Made by a program: the position numbers and the translations under genes. Shown piece by piece: positions 43,195-55,098 of a DNA stretch of 64,000 nucleotides (position 1 is the first letter of the stretch; each line of letters opens with the position of its first letter). Under the pieces are notes generated by a model. It had not been told where the DNA came from, ran no database searches, and saw only the letters and a list, made by a program, of their open reading frames with translations. The DNA is from Apodospora peruviana (Eukaryota > Ascomycota > Sordariomycetes > Sordariales > Lasiosphaeriaceae), in assembly GCA_033439685.1 (NCBI GenBank), contig JAUEDM010000001.1:8122001-8186000 (forward strand). The letters run 5' to 3'.

Positions 43195-45422
43195 ATGCGC
43201 GTTTCCATGTTATTCGGACTGGCAGCGGCCAGCGCCACCATGGCACAAAACACTGTGCCAGCGCCAAAAGATACCCAGAGAGTCGAGTCAAAGAACTATC
43301 CGGGAGCATCCATATCGTACAAGCAGGTGCGTACCTCATCTCCATGATCTTCCTTCCATCAGAGTGTTCCCTAACAAGCTCCCAACAGACCAGTCTCTGC
43401 GAAACAACCTCTGGCGTAAAGTCTTACAGCGGTTATGTCAATCTCCCAAGCAGTCTGCTTGCCGACGTCCCAGCCACGACATACAACGTCAGTCTGTTCT
43501 TCTGGTATTTTGGTATGTTTCTTCTCCTCCTCGAACTCCGTACCATACTGCACCGCCAGACACTGACTTCATCGGAAAACAGAGGCGAGAAAAGATGCAG
43601 CAAACGCACCAGTATCGATCTACATCGGGGGCGGACCGGGCGCATCAGGCATGGATGACTCGAGCGGCTTCCCCTGCAAAGTCAATCCGGACACCAACAG
43701 CACGACCCTCAACTCCTTGTCATGGAACGACAAGGTCAACATGCTCTACATCGACCAACCCGTGACGACCGGTTTCTCGTATACCTCGATCGTAAACGGC
43801 ATCATGGACCTGCTGAGCCCCAGCTACGACTTCATCCCGCTGGAAGACGGTAGCAAGTTTGAGCAAACCAACATCACGACCGTCGGCGCGACCATCTCGC
43901 CACGCGATCCGTCCATGACGGTCAACACCACGATGCAAGCCGCGAGGACGATGTGGCATTTTGCTCAGGTCTGGTTTCAGGAGTAAGACCCCTTTCCCAC
44001 TCACACCACCGGCCGAGGTTAACAACAGTCCAAGATTCCCAGAATACAAAACCACCAACGACGAGATCAGCATCTGGACAGTCTCTGTAGATCCTCCCTT
44101 CCTCCCTCCACCTCTCGAGTTCTTTCACTCACTAACCAACCTTTCTTCCGCTTACAAAGTATGGAGGCTACTTCGCCCCAGCCATCTTCGCCCACGTTGA
44201 GCGGCAAAACGAACTCATCCGCAACAACACCCACCCCGACAAATCCGCTTCCCCTCTGCACCTCGCGACAATCGGCCTCCAAAACGCCTGCGTCGACGCC
44301 GCGACTCAAGGATCCCAGTACCCAGAATACGCATTCAACAACACCTACGGCATCTCCGCCATCCCGCAGGAAATCTACGAAGCAGCACGCACGAACTTCA
44401 CCAAACCAGGCGGCTGCGCCGACCTCATCTCTGCATGTCGCTCCGCCGGGCTCGCCGGCGACCCTCTCGAGACAGGCGCGAACTCAACAGTAAACGAAAT
44501 CTGCGCGGCCGCATCCATGTACTGCTTCGGGGTCGTCCAGGGCGCGTATACCACGTACTCAAACCGCAACGCATTCGACATTGCTCGGCTTGCGTCCCAA
44601 ACTTTCCCGGTCGACTACAACTCTGCGTTCTTTAATCGCGAGTGGGTTCAAGCGGAACTCGGCGTGCCCGTCAACTTTACGTTGTCGTCTAACATGATTG
44701 TCGACTTGTTTTTCGCTGTGACGGGGGACCCGATGCGGAGGACGTACGCCGATCTTGAGTACCTGCTCCAAAAGGGGAAGAATGTTGTCATGGTTTATGG
44801 AGATAGGGATTATCGGTGTAATTGGCTTGGAGCGGAAAAGTTGAGCCTGGTGATGGAGCATTCTGGGACTGCAGAGTTCAGGAAGGCTGGGTATGCATCT
44901 ATCAAAACTAACGGGTCATATGAGGGCGGATTTGTGCGGCAGGCTGGGAATCTGTCTTTCTCCAGGGTGTTTGAGGCTGGGCATAACGTTGCTGCTTATC
45001 AGCCTGAGACGGTATTGAGGATTTTCGAGAGGGCTATGAAGCGCAAGGATGTTGCTACTGGACAGGAAGATGCTGGTACCAGGTACAGTTCGAAGGGGTT
45101 GGCGGATACGTTTGCAGTCAAGAACGAGGTGCCGCAGAATCTGCCGGCGCAGGTGTGTCTTGTCTTTGACGCGGGGGTGACCTGTGCGAAGAACCAAATC
45201 GAGGCGCTGAGGGATGGGTCGGCGGCTACGAAGGACTTTGTGCTTTTGGAGCCGACTGCGGAGGTGGATGATGGATCGGCTGCTACTCCGGGAGATGGAG
45301 GTGGGAATGGGACGACGCCGAAGCCTCGTGGGAGTGAGAATCTGGCTGGGAGGATGGTGGCCTCTGGGGTAGCTGGCTCAGTTATCGGACTGGTCTGGCT
45401 TTGTCGCCTTTGTTTCTGGTGA
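43195..45422 (+). CDS. secreted serine carboxypeptidase, peptidase family S10
   Basis: Five exons (43195-43326, 43389-43512, 43583-43982, 44029-44086, 44160-45422) with introns of 46-73 nt give 658 residues. Signal peptide about 1-17 (MLFGLAAASATMAQ). The S10 substrate-binding segment is IYIGGGPGASGMDDSSGF. Catalytic Ser is about residue 238 in WTVSYGGYFAPA, where most family members have GESYGG; its codon is the last before an intron. Asp is about 455 in VYGDRDYRCNWLGAEKL and His about 513 in FEAGHNVAAYQPE, so the triad is complete. A spacer rich in Gly/Thr/Pro leads to a hydrophobic C-terminal tail (ASGVAGSVIGLVWLCRLCFW), suggesting a GPI signal or membrane tether. It removes C-terminal residues from peptides at acidic pH, probably at the cell surface. 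Convergent with the Zn2Cys6 gene. Confidence 0.93.
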
Positions 45423-45650
45423 GTTTGTTGTTTTAGATGGATGATGTCTGTAACTCTCCGGACGGGAGATGAGACTTGCACATCACACCATGCATGATAG
45501 ACGTCCGACCAATAGACTGGATTTCGTTTTCGGGTCCAAGACCGCAAGATAATACGGGTGAGATCTACACCAGGATATTAAACTGATCAACACAAGCTGA
45601 CGAACGCAAAGTCCAAGAGCTTGTGAACTCGTCATCTGCCCCGCTCGAAG

Positions 45651-47454
45651 TTAATCCAGGGTAACCACCCTCGGCCTTGAACGCCCACTGTCGGTCGTGT
45701 GTATCGCCAGTCTGAGTTTGTTATCCTCCACATCAAAGGTGACATCCTGCTCCCGAAATCTCTTCTCCTCTGGGATGTTCGGCCACCCTCCCGGCCAATA
45801 AATCGGCTGCTCGTCATCTTTTTCTGATCCATCATCCCCATGAGAACTTCTATTCCCCAGGTCAGGGGGAGAATATACCACGTCCCTCAAGTCCTCATAA
45901 CTAGCCCTCAACGGCAACCCCATCTCAATCCCCTCTTCTTCGATCATAACAACTTGCTCAGCCGCCCGCGCCGCCATGGCACAGTTCCACACGCCTTCCT
46001 GCCTGTTCAGCGTCCGCAGCAACGCCAGAGCGCGCCGTCGGATCACAGGGTGTCGGCACCGGATCACCGTCAGGTACAGCGGCATCGCCAGCCCGGGCTC
46101 CAGCGACATGAAGAACGGCAGCGGTGAGACGGTATGAGCAGCAACCTCGGCTGCTAGCGACACGATGCGCTCGAAAAGGGGGATCTGGTGGTCCCATCCC
46201 CTTTCCGAAAGCGCGTACTCGGCCTTGGTGGCCCCAAGAATAAGATAGAGTGTCGCGTGGTACAGTCTGAGAGATAGCACCAACGTCCGTTGCTGCTGCT
46301 GTTTTTCTGGATCCTGCAGGGGCTTCCCAGCCGTATCGTTTTGTCGGATGGTCTCCTGTCTCTTCAATAGCGCCTCCAACGCAGCCTCCCATATTTTGGC
46401 ATCCTCGGTCATCTGCCGCCGCGTGCTCTCGAACTCGACAAGCGAAATGATGGCTGCGCTCGCGGTGCCCGAGAGGATGAACATCTGGCGAGTCAGTCTG
46501 AACAGAACCAGCGCCGCGTGGTCAAGGTCGCGGAACTCGAATACGTTTTGCCTGACGGACAGATACGCCGGCGATGGACGGTTGCATCTGTCGAGATCGG
46601 GGTGCTTCGAATTACAATTGAAGGCCGCATCGTACGCGTAGGGCACGCGTGCGTCGGAAAAGGCCATGCTTTGGATGTCGAGCCGCTCCAGCGTCTGCGC
46701 GACGCTATCGAGACTCGGCGACGAGGATAACGACGACGGCTGGTCCGTCTCCGTCTTGATCTCCAGTTCGCGGAGCAGGTTCAGGCCCGCGCGGATGTGC
46801 ACCTGGATGTCGCCCCACCTGCCGGCGAGATGGGCCGCAGCGGCAAGGGCGGCGCTGATAACGGCCAGCGTGGCCGGGTTGCGGACGGATCTGGCCAGAG
46901 TCATGGCGCTGTAGTAGTGCTGCATGGCTTGTTGGGTGAATCTGATGGTGTTGGTGTTGTGGGTTAGTTTCGGGGCTTTGCGTCCGCCTGTGGTCTCCCA
47001 GCGCCGATGGAGCGCGCCGAGGGCTACGGCGGCGCGCCAGGCGGCGGGTTCGGTGTGCGAGACCTGCAGCATGTGGCGAGACCAGAACTCGCCGGGGAAG
47101 ACGGAACCGGTCATGGACGCGGTGCAGTGCCGGAAGAAGTCGAAACACGCCACATCGTCGACAGGGAGCGGCCGGCCCAACACGCGGGATGCCGGTCCGA
47201 CGACGTGGAGCTGCCGTACCGCCGTGGCGAGGGCGCGCCGGGACATTGGCGTCGCTGCGTTTGATGTGTACCCGTCGCAGGCGCGGCCCTGCAGGACACA
47301 CCGCTTGCACTCTGGGCGCGTTTCATCGCATTTGACGCGACGGATCCTGCAGCTTTAATATCAGTATCGTCTCCGAGTTCGAGGTTCTGACGGACGAAAA
47401 GGAGACCGACTCACTTGCAGGTAATGCAGCCATCGCGAGACCTTTTGGGGGCCA
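45651..47454 (-). CDS. Zn2Cys6 binuclear-cluster transcription factor
   Basis: Exon 1 is only 41 nt (47454-47414, MAPKRSRDGCITCK); a 67-nt intron (GTGAGT...GCTGCAG) interrupts the zinc cluster, and exon 2 runs 47346-45651, giving 578 residues. The cluster C10-x2-C13-x6-C20-x6-C27-x2-C30-x6-C37 is complete (RRVKCDETRPECKRC). Residues about 80-450 resemble the fungal_trans_2 regulatory region (FFRHCTASMTG, SRHMLQVSHTEPAAWRAAVA, LGALHRRWE), all helical. The intron inside the DNA-binding domain is common in this family. It is a nuclear regulator; targets are unknown, but the convergent S10 peptidase and the MFS gene 1.7 kb away are the only intact neighbours and are candidates. Confidence 0.93.
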
Positions 47455-49181
47455 TTTCCGCTGTGATTTTGTTCCAGAGACGCGTACAATGTCCACGATT
47501 ACGACGATGTCGAAGTTCGGATGCACGAGATCTGGAGTTTTAATTATTAATTATGATGCTGGAAAAGGCCCCCACGGAATCGGATAGTAATTAAGCCACT
47601 TGTCTTCAGCCCTGCCGGGCACATATACAGGGGGCTGATTGATGCACGCCGGTAGCACCGCTCATGTTGGGCTGTTCGTTTGTTGATTGGGAGGATTCGC
47701 TAGCTGTCCTGAAACGACCGCGTCAGTGGCTTTGCCATGCGCATTGACGACGACATGCAATTATTGAAGCCCGGAAGGAGGGCAGTGCCAGATCCTTCGG
47801 CGATTCACCTGCCGGGTCGGCACTCGGAATTGTTGACCGAGCCGTTGCAAGCTACGGTGATAAGAAGTTGGAATAAAAAGAAGTCTAAGTCTATATTCCG
47901 TACGGCGGACGAATCATTCACACGGGCAGCCTATTGGCTACCTACCTCTAGGTTAACTCCGAATATGCGACGACAATGCGGAGTACAGATTATCGCTGCC
48001 AGTATTGCCGATTTCAGAATGACCAATAGAAAAGCAGCAGACTCATCCACGGCAAGACGAAGCACGCATTGCACACAAGCTCTCTTGTGTGAACTGGCCG
48101 AGGATAAGCTACTATCCCTACCTGAACTAATTCAGACATCCATAAGGTTTGTCTTGATGATTGACCTGAGAAAAGTACCCGGACCTCCAACTCGAGCAGG
48201 CTAAACCTTCTCGAGGATAACGACCCGATTACTTAATGGCATGCTGCGTATTGACTGCAGGAAATTAGGTCGGGTATCCAGACCATTGGCTCTCGAAGGT
48301 GGCTCTCGGCCGGATATATAACAGCAAACATATCACAAAAGACAGCAGCTGTTTGGAACAGGCGGTCTAGATTCTAGGCAGACACGTCCAATGTACGCGT
48401 AACGGCTCACCACCGCCTTCTCCTTTCGGCTTGACCGCCGTCCGCTAAACTCGAGGCAGCCATGTAAGGGATTGGCTTCCCCCCCCCCCCCCCCCCCCCC
48501 CCCCGGTGGTCGCTGACCGCGGATCCGCTCTTGAAGCTGACTGCAGTAGCGTAGGATCCAATAGTTCCATCTGATAAACTTGCTTGGCACTATCAAATGA
48601 CCATCTGATAACCATCTGATAACTTTGCTTGGCATCGTTGGATCACCGTCGTAGCAGCAAGGTGGAGTCAAGTCCTGATTCCAAACGGTGCCGATATACG
48701 GAGCGTTTAATCTCAAACTTCTGTTTACCTTCTTCCTCGTGGCCTTGACCGTACCAGGATTCATTCAATCCCTGCAGTGAGTCAACGATTCAAGACGGGT
48801 TGAAGCGGAGCAATGCGATGGCGACACTCGTTAACCGCCTTCAACACCCTGCCTTTCATCCAATCCCAACATGGTCATTGGAGCAGATGAGGAAGCTCGG
48901 GAACATCACCTGCAAGACGCTAAGTAACTTGAAGCCGGACAAATCGGCCATGATATTGCAGTGTCGAATGCTGTCGTCTTTTATTTAAGTACTCCCTACA
49001 CGAACCGCCGACGCGAGTCCTTCCCTCCTTTTCCTCCGTTCAACAAAACTATCAAGGAAAAGGTGTAGACTTGGACGCTCGGTTACGTCACTTCAGTCCT
49101 CAAACCCTGAGACTACCAAGAATATCCCAAGTCTAATTCTTGTCCCCTGTCGAAACACAGTCCAACGAGGAAATCACCGAG
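47455..49181. other. intergenic with a 26-base poly-C tract
   Basis: Upstream of both the Zn2Cys6 gene (leftward) and the MFS gene (rightward). No gene recognised in 47.5-49.1 kb. Confidence 0.4.
48479..48504 (+). repeat. poly-C tract (26 C)
   Basis: An uninterrupted run of 26 C, followed by GGTGG. The next such run in the window is at 39203-39220. Confidence 0.9.
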
Positions 49182-50878
49182 ATGGCAATCCCGCAGTCCC
49201 CTATTCAGATGAATACGGAAAATAATCGCAGAGAAGACATGAGCCCAGGAGAGCTGGAAGGAGCAGAAACCAATACCAACGGTCCGTCTGGTGTCCCCGT
49301 TACCGACACGGAAGCCCAGCTTCATCTGGAGGAGCTCAGAAAGGAGCACGGCGTAAGTGCATTAACTTCCTCCCCATTCCCAAAAGAATACTCCGTTCCC
49401 GACTCAACTAACCGTCATCTTCTCTCACAAAGGCAACTTGGGATGGCCCCGATGATCCAAACAACCCCTACAACTGGTCACCGCTCCGCAAGAACAGCAT
49501 CGGCATCCTCTACTCCCTCGGCGGGCTGACGACGCTCATGTCAGCCAGTATGATTGCCGCCGCGCTCGAAGACATCATTCGCGATCTGCACATCAGCCCG
49601 TCGACTGCGCAAATTGTCTTCTCGACATACTTCCTCGGCCTGGGCTTCGGCCCCTTCATAATGGCCGCTTCATCGGAGATGTACGGCCGCAAGATGGTTT
49701 GGGTCTACGCGCAGCTCTTCTACGTCACGTGGAACACACTGAGTCCCGTCGGCAATTCCACAGCTCTAATGATTGTCGGGCGTCTGATGTCCGGGATCGG
49801 GTCCAGCGCAGGCAACACGCTCACGGCGCCCGTCATGGCCGACATGTACGGCGAAGAAGACCGGGGGAAATCGTTGGCTGTCGCTTCGCTGCTGCCGTAC
49901 CTGGGTCCAGCGCTTGGTCCCATTCTAGGCGGCGTCATCACCCAGTTCCTGAACTGGCGGTGGGTGTTTTGGATCATGTCCATCCTCAATGTCGTCTTGA
50001 CGCTCCTCGGTCTGGTTTTTATCCGAGAGTCTTATACGCCCGCGCTGCTTCGTCGCAAGGCAGCAAAAGAAGCTGCCGCGGCGGTTGGCATTTCCAGAGC
50101 AAGTATCTGTGATTCTTCAACATCATCTCGAATGTCAGTACCGGAAGTCTCCAACAGCCCAGAATCTTTCTGGCAAAGGTTCAGCACCCACCTCCTCCGC
50201 CCCATCAAACTCTTCCTCCACCGCCCAATAATCCATCTCCTCTCCTTCGCCCTGGCCGTCAACTTCGGCGTCTACTCCTTCCTCCTCTCCACTTTTGCAA
50301 CCCTCTTCCTCGGCCCGCACTACAACCAGTCCAAAAGCCAAGCGTCTCTGCACTACATCACCCTATCCGTCGGCGCTACCGCCGCCACCCAGATCGGTGC
50401 CCGCGTCATGGACATCATCTACGCCCGCCTGGCCAAGCATTACTCCAGCGAAGAAGCCAGGCCAGAATTCCGCGTGCCCTATATGGTTCCCGGCGTCATC
50501 CTTGCCGCCGTGGGCGCGTTCTGGTACGGCTGGGCAGCTGAGTACAAAGTCCACTGGGCGGTCGTCGACGTCGGAGCGGCGGTGTTCACAATGGGCAATT
50601 TTGTTGCTGCGCAAGCCATCACGGCGTATCAGCTCGACGAGTTTGGCGACTACGCGGCCAGTGCTGGGGCGGCATGCAGGATGCCCATGTACACGGCGGG
50701 CTTCGCGTTTCCGATCTTTGCGCCAAAGCTTTATGACGCGCTAGGATACGGATGGGGTAATAGTGTGATTGGGCTTTTGTGGATTGTGCTTGGGTGGCCG
50801 ATTCCTGTTGTCATGTGGGTTTGGGGGAGGAAGTTGAGGGCGATGCGGTTCGGTGGCACTCACTGGATGAAGGAGTAG
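49182..50878 (+). CDS. MFS transporter, drug:H+ antiporter-1 (12-TM) type
   Basis: Two exons (49182-49352 and 49433-50878), intron 80 nt (GTAAGT...CACAAAG), 538 residues. The ATG at 49182 was chosen because the frame upstream has only a TTG. The N-terminal about 70 residues are cytosolic and acidic, ending WDGPDDPNNPYNWSPLRKN, a common entry into TM1 of fungal DHA1 members. The motif A region between TM2 and TM3 reads ASSEMYGRKMVW; antiporter motif C-like PYLGPALGPILGGVI in TM5, with NWRWVFWIMSI at TM6; a central loop of about 70 residues rich in Ser; a final charged RFGGTHWMKE. A proton-driven exporter of small molecules in the plasma membrane; substrate unknown. Confidence 0.92.
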
Positions 50879-51374
50879 GAACTGGCGTTGAGATAACTGG
50901 CCGGGCTCGTTTTGAGTTAACAAGTTTTTTTCATATGCGATTGATGAAGTATGCATATCTTCTTGCAATGGAAGGCTCTCTTTATTTTGGGATCGAGTGG
51001 TTCTCCTGTCTGGTTCTGACTAGCAGGTTGTGGGCTATGGTGCTGGTACTGCTCCTTTAAAAGGTTGTGCCTAGTAGCTTTCGGACCTGCTGCAGTACGA
51101 TTTGTCTGTGCAAGGACATCGACGTAACAAGGTCCCACTGAGGTAAGCAAATGCTCTTTGTGAGTTTACAGAATACTCGCCCCTTCTACCTGTTAGGGTA
51201 GAGAAAGTGCGAAACTTTAACGAAAAAGACATTACTTTATAAGCTAGCAAGGATGCGTCGTTAATTTATAAATCTATGCAGTTCTCACTTGATATAATAA
51301 CAGAGTTATGCCATTAAGCGCCACTTGTAAAGGGGAAGAACGAGGGAGAGAAAAAGAATATAAAATGAACAAAG
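50879..51374. other. 3' flank of the MFS gene
   Basis: No gene seen. T-rich stretches on the minus strand (near 51345-51355) lie just beyond the tRNA-like element and could terminate RNA polymerase III. Confidence 0.4.
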
Positions 51375-51497
51375 TGACTCGAGCGGGAATTGAACCCGTG
51401 CCTGTGGCGTTGTTACCTGAGCAGCCACTCACCTACACGAGGGTGGTGTACAGGGTTATTCAGGCCATGTGCTGCCAACTACATACACCACCGTGCC
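51375..51497 (-). ncRNA. tRNA-like element A (Pol III-type), unusual middle
   Basis: On the minus strand, GGCACGG...TGTAGTTGGCAGCACATG (A box) opens and CGGGTTCAATTCCCG (B box, T arm) plus CGAGTCA closes the unit, 123 nt in all. The ends can pair as an acceptor stem only imperfectly. An anticodon-like arm TGGC/GCCA with an intron can be drawn, but the middle is too long for a plain tRNA. A TATA box (TTTATA, 51551-51556) lies about 55 nt upstream and a T5 run about 30 nt downstream. Elements B and C share this layout. Confidence 0.45.
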
Positions 51498-51556
51498 AAA
51501 CATCTTTTAAAGGGGTTATTACTAGTGCCTGGCAGAGCTTTTGGTTGGCCTATAAA

Positions 51557-52251
51557 GCGCTGAATCTCTATGAGATGAAAGTGTACCTGCTTCTGATGTC
51601 GAAGACCCATTTTCTACCCCGCCCCCTCTCTCCTCAAATGTACCAAATATGATGCCAGCAATAATTGAAACTTGGTTAAGAACAACATAAACTAATAGGC
51701 AACCAGTCATTCCTGCATTGCCTGATATTTCACTCCTCGATAAGTAGGTTGCACATTGCCGGCCATGCAGTAGTTGTTGTTGCTGAGCTTGCCTGCGAGA
51801 CTTCTCAGTAACACACCCACCTTGCTCGACAATCATGCCGTGTAACCCTGGCCACACCAGAATGGCCTCAGACTGAGCCCATTTTACTAACACAGACCAT
51901 CGGTTATCTTGTTATTGTGTCGTAACTTGTTGACACAACCCTCTCTGCGACTGCGTAAAGGCCGTGAAGGTTTTTGGTTGGATATTCCTAAATACCATGT
52001 TTGCGCTAGGGACTCAAAGGATCGATGCAACTGCATGACACGCCAAACCTCTTTCTGTTGGTAAGCCAACATTCGTTAAGCCGTACGAAACAACCGGGTC
52101 AAAATGTTGGGACGCATGATTTCCCCAAATGAAACCGTTCACGATGTACTCACCGCTCCTTATTTAGAAGCTTTCCCTTTCTCTCTTCTCGAGTCTTCTA
52201 ACACCTGTTACACCTCCATTCTCAATTTCACCTCGACAGTCCAAACCGACC
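51557..52251. other. intergenic, no gene seen
   Basis: Short frames only. The last part is a C/T-rich leader before the ATG at 52252. Confidence 0.35.
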
Positions 52252-53812
52252 ATGTGTCTTCGATCCTTCTCCTTTGGAAGGTGTATCAAATCAGCCGAGC
52301 GAAACTTTGGAAGCTGCATCATTTGTGAAAAACATCTGTGCTTTCGTCATTGTGATCCTGAGTATCATGGATGCCCGTCATTGGCTGTAAGTAAGCTTGC
52401 GTGCCACATTCATTTCCTTCAATCCCTGCCAGGTGATTCGCCGTTACTTACAACGCACCGTGAAAATCAGGATTCGGACACAGATGCATATTATAATGCA
52501 TATAGCATTGCCAAAAAGTACCACCTCGAAACTCTCCTAGCAAAGGTTAACATTGATGCTCTCAAGTCCGTCGCAAGCAGTGCGAGAAAGGGCGTCTCCT
52601 GCAAGATCCCTGCCATCACTGGTGTATCTACTCAGGATGATGTCGCCGAGGCCATCGCCAAACAATGCGGCGGGCAAAACTGCCATCTGGACATTCAATT
52701 TGGCGACGGCGTAACCTGAACAGCGCGACACCGACTCCAGGACCTCCTTCTACCCCCCGCAGCAAGTCCAGGACCATGTTTTCTGCAGCGAAGTTGCTAC
52801 CCTCCAGTTTCTGGGGCAGAGAAGACCACCGTCCCCTGTCCCCGTGTGCACGCATATCAGTTGGAAGTGCCCGGAGATGGTAACTACAACCCAGTGGGAA
52901 ACTTCGTACGTGCTCATAGACAAGCTCCCCGGTCAGACTCTCAACTGGTACGCCGCCAACGACGAACAGAAGGTCAAAGTGATGGAGCAGCTGGCAGACA
53001 TTTATCTGGAGCTTGAGAAGCATCCCATCCCGGAATCTGGTTCCCTCATACTGCACTCTTCTAGCCACGGCAATAAGACAGGCAGTGTTGACATTGACCA
53101 GAAGGTCAAAGTAGGTGGATTTGCGCAGGTCCACTGGTTCGAATCAGCCGCGAAGCCACCGTTTGGTCCGTTCGGGGCTCTTCAAGTCGCATATGAAGCC
53201 ATCCTGCACCTGAAGCTGAGAGCTCTAGGCAGCGGTGAGATTTCGGGTCACCCAGTTGACAACTACCTGTCCATTCTGTGGCGTCTGAAGGAGGCGTTAC
53301 CACAGCTGGCCTCCTCCCTCGGCCTCGAGAGATGGTCCCTTCTATCTCAAACACAACGACGACAAGGGCGACCACATTCTCGTCGACGAACAGTACAACA
53401 TCACGGGGATCATCGACTGGGGAATTTGCCTCCGCAGAGGTGGCTTTTTCGTCGCCGTGCATGATGTGGCCCGTCTGTGCGTTCTACGACGGCAGCAACG
53501 AGCTGCACGCAGACGAGATTCTGTTCGCCGAGACGTTTGAACAGAGCATGTGCGCAAGGATATGGGAAGTCTGGTTCGCGGGGATCGGCTGTGGCAGCGA
53601 TTCCTGTTTTCCCTGCTCGGGGTGCTACATACAGCTATGGTGGGGACGACCAGACCGAATTCGAGGCTCTCTTTGACGGGTTACGGGACAGCTTCTTGCG
53701 TAGCTGTGATGGTGAGGTTGACAGCAAAACAACAAAATTACTCCGTACGAAACTTGGAGGAAGGCGGCTCTGGAGCAATACCTGCCGGGTAATGATGAAA
53801 TCCAGAGATTAA
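52252..53812 (+). pseudogene. aminoglycoside-phosphotransferase-like kinase pseudogene with N-terminal zinc-finger-like motif
   Basis: The ATG at 52252 is followed by CIICEKHLCFRHCDPEYHGC, a Cys/His motif typical of the N-terminus of a large fungal APH-like family. A 81-nt intron (GTAAGT...AATCAG) joins it to DSDTDAYYNAYSIAKKYHLE. Kinase-lobe landmarks: AKQCGGQNCHLDIQFGDGVT, VQDHVFCSEVATLQFLGQ, VLIDKLPGQTLNW, then YLKHNDDKGDHILVDEQYN (catalytic loop, with the H-x-D-like motif changed to H-N-D-D) and IIDWEFASAEVAF. Lesions: TGA replacing the expected Trp after GDGVT, and at least four one-base frame changes (near 52735, 52840, 52905 and 53330), plus an extra G in the run before EFASAE at about 53419-53422. 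Substrate of the family is unknown. Confidence 0.8.
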
Positions 53813-54370
53813 TGGTCTCCCATCCGGTGAGGTAGATACCATGGCTGAGATGCGGGTTGCGCCTGTCCATTGTGTCAGTCGCCAGTCGCCAGTACGTAAC
53901 CAATTGAAGCGACGAAGCCGAACACAGCTTTAGAACGGGTGATGGTTAGCTAGTCGAATCATTGTTATCGCGAGAGAATCTGCGACGTACGTATGATGCG
54001 GCCCTGCCTATCGGCGGCTGCATACCTACGATATTCGGCGTCGTCTTCTCGTTGATGCAGCCGGGTACCGACGGTTATATACGGGATTCTCCTTACTAAA
54101 TGCGACCGTGCTAGATGGTTCTAATATACTATATGCTGCCGGAATTCAGGTTCGCGGACGAACCTCTTTAGAAAAAGAAAGAGGTAAGTGTTGGCGCCTT
54201 TAAAGGGGTTGCTTCCCGTTTGCTCACATCCTTTTATAAAATGCAGGAGCCTTATAGTTAATTACTTTAAGCACAGCCGTAGCACGGAATAAACTTCTTT
54301 CTCTATGGGTGATAAAAAGGTTATCGCGAACAATAAGAAGGCTAAAAAACAATTCAGTTTAAGAAGGATT
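53813..54370. other. intergenic, no gene seen
   Basis: AT-rich second half. A T6 run on the minus strand near 54340 may be the terminator of tRNA-like element B. Confidence 0.35.
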
Positions 54371-54480
54371 TAACTCGGGCGGGAATCGAACCCGCACCTA
54401 TGGATCGGAGACGTAATAATAACAATGCATTTAGCTAGATAAGCCAGCAAGATTACAGAGGGGCATCGTACCACCGTGTC
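54371..54480 (-). ncRNA. tRNA-like element B (Pol III-type), degenerate 5' half
   Basis: Ends in a perfect B box/T arm (GCGGGTTCGATTCCCGC) and CCGAGTTA, and opens with GACACGGTGGTACGATG, a degenerate match to the start of A and C. 110 nt. TATA box at 54537-54542, about 57 nt upstream; T6 run about 25 nt downstream. The middle is unrelated to A and C. Confidence 0.4.
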
Positions 54481-54830
54481 AAATTTTTTTTTCAGAGACT
54501 GAAGTTCTGGTACCCGTTACAACCCTGGGCTGGGCTTATAAAGCACGCAATGGATAACTTATCTCAATTGACAAGAGATGAAAATTGACCCCTCGAAAGA
54601 AGTGTGCACATTCTTTATTACCAGCCCGCTTCTCCTTAAGCGACATGAAGTAGCGCGCTCGTACGAGGTCTGGTACTCGAGGGCAGCCAAGTTGAACTTA
54701 AACGGCGCGCGTGGTTCCTGCGTACCGAGGATCAGAATCAAATTTCGTAGTGCCAGGTTGTTGCTTCAGTGGTTCCTTGTACGATTGCCTGTCCCCTCCG
54801 GCCCCCCACCCAAAGAGCCGTATCGAGAAT

Positions 54831-54898
54831 ATGACACCGGGATGGAGATGACACCGGGATGGAGATGACACCGTGATGGAGATGACACCGGGATGGAG
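54831..54898 (+). repeat. 17-bp minisatellite, 4 units
   Basis: Four contiguous units of ATGACACCGGGATGGAG; the third has one substitution (CCGTG). 17 is not a multiple of 3, so it is unlikely to be coding. Confidence 0.95.
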
Positions 54899-55098
54899 AA
54901 ACAAATCGGAGTCATCCATGTGGCAAAGGTGAATTATGTGGCCTGTCTTTCTCTGTCAAGTGTTCTAGCCTTTGAACGTACAACTCCAGTAGCCAAGAGC
55001 AGCGACGCATCAAGTTTGCCTTTCTCACCACTTCACTCCTCTCCTGTAGCTGTTTGGGGTACATATATAATGGGGCACATATATAAACGAAAACACTG

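Noticed and set aside
46705..47310. 201-codon Arg/Pro-rich frame on the minus strand over the Zn2Cys6 gene
   Set aside because: Shadow of the regulator's GC-rich frame; the real frame joins to a complete zinc cluster through a clean intron.
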